Source: Lachnospiraceae bacterium
GTDB taxonomy: Bacteria; Bacillota; Clostridia; Lachnospirales; Lachnospiraceae
Direction of reading: 5' to 3'
Length of the DNA stretch: 6,243 nt
Assembly (NCBI GenBank): GCA_009787745.1
Contig: WQST01000143.1
Coordinates: 1 to 6,243, forward strand
Numbering within the stretch: the stretch's first letter is position 1; each line of letters starts with the position of its first letter. The notes under the pieces are model-generated. The model was not told the origin of the DNA and did no database searches. It saw nothing but the letters and a program-made list of their open reading frames with translations. Shown here piece by piece: positions 5,327 to 6,243 of the stretch. A program made the position numbers and the translations under genes.

Positions 5327-6243
5327 ATGCCCCTAACCCCCATGATGCAACAATACCAAACCCTAAAATCCGCTCACCCCGACTGCATCCTAATGTGCCG
5401 CTTAGGCGACTTCTACGAAATGTTCTTCGAAGACGCCCTAACCGCATCCAAAGCACTGGGCATCACCCTCACAGGCAAAGCCTGCGGCTTAGAAGAACGC
5501 GCCCCCATGTGCGGCGTCCCCCACCATGCCCTTGAATCATACTTGACCAAGCTAGTAGGCAGCGGTTACAAAGTCGCCATCTGCGACCAAGTCGAAGACC
5601 CCAAACACGCCAAAGGTCTTGTCAAACGCGAAATCACCCGCATCGTCTCCGCCGGCACCAACATAAACATCCAAAGTTTAGATGAAACCAAAAACAACTA
5701 CATCTGCTGTATCGCTTACTTCGAAGAAAACTCAGGGCTTGCCTTCATCGACATCACCACAGGCGATTTTCACCTGACCGAAGCTAAAGACACCCGCAAA
5801 ATCCTTGACGAAATAACCAAATACGCCCCCTCCGAAATCGTCTCAAACGATACCTTTATCCTAAGCGGTATCGATTTAAGCGACCTAAAAGACCGCCAAG
5901 GCATCAGGGTAAGCACTTTAGAATCCCGCTTTTTTACCGACGAAAACAGCCACCGCGCATTAAAAGATCACTTCCGCGCCGATAACTTAAAAGCCCTCTC
6001 ATTAACCGACTACCCCATCGGCACCATCGCCGCGGGGGCATTACTTTCGCACCTATATGACACCCAAAAAACCTCGTTAAACCACATCCAAACCATAGAC
6101 CCCTACCACAGCGGCGCCTACATGCTCCTTGACGCGGCGACCAGACGTAATCTCGAACTAACCGAAACCCTCCGTGAAAAGCAAAAAAAAGGCTCCCTCC
6201 TTTGGGTACTTGACAAAACCAAAACCGCAATGGGCGCCAGAAC
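5327..6243 (+). CDS. mutS: DNA mismatch repair protein MutS, 3'-partial
   Basis: MutS recognises base mismatches and small loops and recruits MutL in an ATP-dependent manner. The frame stays open for 305 codons to the window edge, against roughly 850-900 for the family, so the clamp and ATPase domains lie outside. Seen in order: an N-terminal LTPMMQQYQ; the mismatch-binding domain with the Phe-x-Glu motif F29-Y30-E31 (RLGDFYEMFFEDA), ERAPMCGVPHHA, GYKVAICDQVEDP and KREITRIVSAGT (to about 115); a connector domain starting near NNYICCIAYFEE (about 124) and running to about 245; and the beginning of the core domain with LLDAATRRNLEL (267-278) and TKTAMGAR at the very edge. The mismatch-contacting Phe and Glu are intact. 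It has its own promoter and ribosome-binding site 197 bases after miaB, so it probably begins a new unit, usually followed by mutL in Firmicutes. Its codons are strongly C-ending. Confidence 0.97.
   Translation, partial: MPLTPMMQQYQTLKSAHPDCILMCRLGDFYEMFFEDALTASKALGITLTGKACGLEERAPMCGVPHHALESYLTKLVGSGYKVAICDQVEDPKHAKGLVKREITRIVSAGTNINIQSLDETKNNYICCIAYFEENSGLAFIDITTGDFHLTEAKDTRKILDEITKYAPSEIVSNDTFILSGIDLSDLKDRQGIRVSTLESRFFTDENSHRALKDHFRADNLKALSLTDYPIGTIAAGALLSHLYDTQKTSLNHIQTIDPYHSGAYMLLDAATRRNLELTETLREKQKKGSLLWVLDKTKTAMGAR

Noticed and set aside
5284..5535. An 83-codon open frame starting before mutS.
   Set aside because: It overlaps the start of mutS in another frame and is rich in Arg and Pro, as expected from a shadow of C-rich coding DNA.
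5934..6230. A 98-codon minus-strand open frame.
   Set aside because: It is the antisense of mutS, rich in Gly, Arg and Trp/Cys, with no recognisable motif.
1..6243. A new defence or mobile system.
   Set aside because: Four of the genes belong to conserved housekeeping or metabolic families and no transposase, integrase, CRISPR repeat, toxin-antitoxin pair or defence effector is seen; only the unnamed gene at 2936-3691 has nuclease-like hints.

Overview
The window is ordinary-looking chromosomal DNA, with all genes on the + strand and close together. It suggests a moderately low-GC, Gram-positive (Firmicutes/Clostridia-type) bacterium. The protein motifs of TrpS, MiaB and MutS read like clostridial versions, miaB directly followed by mutS is a common Firmicutes arrangement, and two clear ribosome-binding sites have a GGAG core. 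Genus cannot be told from the sequence alone.

Layout. Bases 3-1286 hold the C-terminal part of a GlgX/isoamylase-like glycoside hydrolase family 13 protein whose 5' end lies outside the window. It keeps the fold-level motifs of the family but has lost the catalytic motifs, so it looks like a pseudoenzyme. After a 60-base gap comes a small DUF5662-type protein (1347-1898) with an HD-like histidine/aspartate pattern. Twelve bases later is trpS, tryptophanyl-tRNA synthetase (1911-2915). Twenty bases later is an unnamed protein (2936-3691) that I read as a possible PD-(D/E)XK/CoiA-like nuclease fold joined to a C-terminal winged helix. Its end overlaps by 8 bases the start of miaB (3684-5129), the radical-SAM tRNA methylthiotransferase.

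After miaB is the only sizeable intergenic stretch (5130-5326, 197 bases). It is AT-rich and contains a good extended -10 promoter, a 7-bp inverted repeat spanning the -35/spacer region, a second AT-only hairpin, and an outer inverted repeat enclosing both. It leads into mutS, whose first 305 codons run off the window's right edge (5327-6243). mutS has no stop in the window.

How the genes fit together: trpS and miaB both serve translation (tRNA charging and anticodon-loop modification), and the short gaps from 1347 to 5129 suggest one transcription unit. mutS starts a separate unit for mismatch repair, and mutL is expected downstream. The best leads are the catalytically stripped GH13 protein, the unnamed nuclease-like/winged-helix protein coupled to miaB, and the nested inverted repeats at the mutS promoter. 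I found no CRISPR array, mobile element, tRNA or rRNA. I see no new multi-gene system here.
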